Program-made: the position numbers and the translations under genes
DNA from: an uncultured Selenomonadales bacterium
Lineage (GTDB): Bacteria; Bacillota; Negativicutes; Selenomonadales; Selenomonadaceae
Length of the DNA: 21,755 bases
Assembly (NCBI GenBank): GCA_946547205.1
Contig: CAMNPA010000006.1
Location: forward strand, 1-21,755
Direction of reading: 5' to 3'
Shown: one piece after another, positions 21,727-21,755 of the stretch
Layout of the letters: every line of letters begins with the position of its first letter
Position numbering within the stretch: the stretch's first letter is position 1
The notes under the pieces: model-generated
The model's database searches: none
What the model saw: only the letters and a program-made list of their open reading frames with translations
What the model was told of the DNA's origin: nothing

Positions 21727-21755
21727 CCCGCCGAGCTTTTCGACGGGATTTTTTT
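21727..21755. terminator. Rho-independent terminator, possibly bidirectional
   Basis: CCCGCCGA and TCGACGGG form an 8-position stem with one mismatch around a GCTTT loop. ATTTTTTT follows on the plus strand and TTTTTAGG on the minus strand. No plus-strand gene ends just before it, so it most likely stops a leftward gene lying to the right of the window and insulates the WYL operon. Confidence 0.75.

Noticed and set aside
17725..21755. CRISPR array or cas genes accompanying the CARF-HEPN gene.
   Set aside because: No direct repeats with regular spacing and no other cas-like proteins were found here or elsewhere in the window.

Overview
The window looks like a nitrate-respiration and molybdenum-cofactor island from an anaerobic or facultatively anaerobic Firmicute. 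I lean towards a Negativicutes-type organism, at moderate confidence. The reasons are a Bacillus-type Fnr with a C-terminal cysteine cluster, a MOSC-MogA fusion of the kind seen in clostridia and relatives, an anaerobe-type Hcp, and tightly overlapping genes. The DNA is strikingly rich in A-tract/T-tract words such as AAAATTTT. No gene-free stretch exceeds 300 bases; the longest is 281 bases, between narG and modA.

Layout. (1) 1-384, minus: start of a NarK nitrate/nitrite transporter that runs off the left edge. (2) 505-1179, plus: an Fnr/Crp regulator, divergent from narK. (3) 14929 down to 1137, minus: one apparently continuous unit, narG-narH-narJ-narI, a GIY-YIG endonuclease gene, hcp, a MoeA-like molybdopterin-binding protein, moeA, moaA, a MOSC-mogA fusion and a mobA-mobB fusion. 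Junctions are 1-11 bp overlaps or gaps of at most 30 bp. (4) 15211-17724, plus: modA-modC-modB, a molybdate ABC transporter behind a structured leader that may be a Moco-type riboswitch. (5) 17794-21682: an accessory module with a CARF-HEPN protein of the TM1812/Csx1 type on the plus strand, converging on two overlapping WYL-domain regulator genes on the minus strand. A terminator closes the window. No CRISPR array or other cas gene is visible.

How it works together. ModACB imports molybdate. MoaA, MogA, MoeA and MobAB act in building the bis-MGD cofactor; MoaC, MoaD, MoaE and MoeB are not in the window. NarGHI uses the cofactor to reduce nitrate, NarJ assembles the enzyme and NarK moves nitrate and nitrite. 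Hcp probably deals with NO or hydroxylamine by-products.

Regulation. A GTGA-N6-TCAC palindrome lies in both divergent intergenic regions. Measured outward from each palindrome, the -10-like hexamers of narK, fnr and narG sit after exactly 22 nt and that of modA after 21 nt. This is the class II activator geometry (near -41.5), and it matches the RE-xxx-R recognition helix of the adjacent Fnr-like protein. The CARF-HEPN gene has its own good sigma-70 promoter, so the accessory module appears to be transcribed independently.
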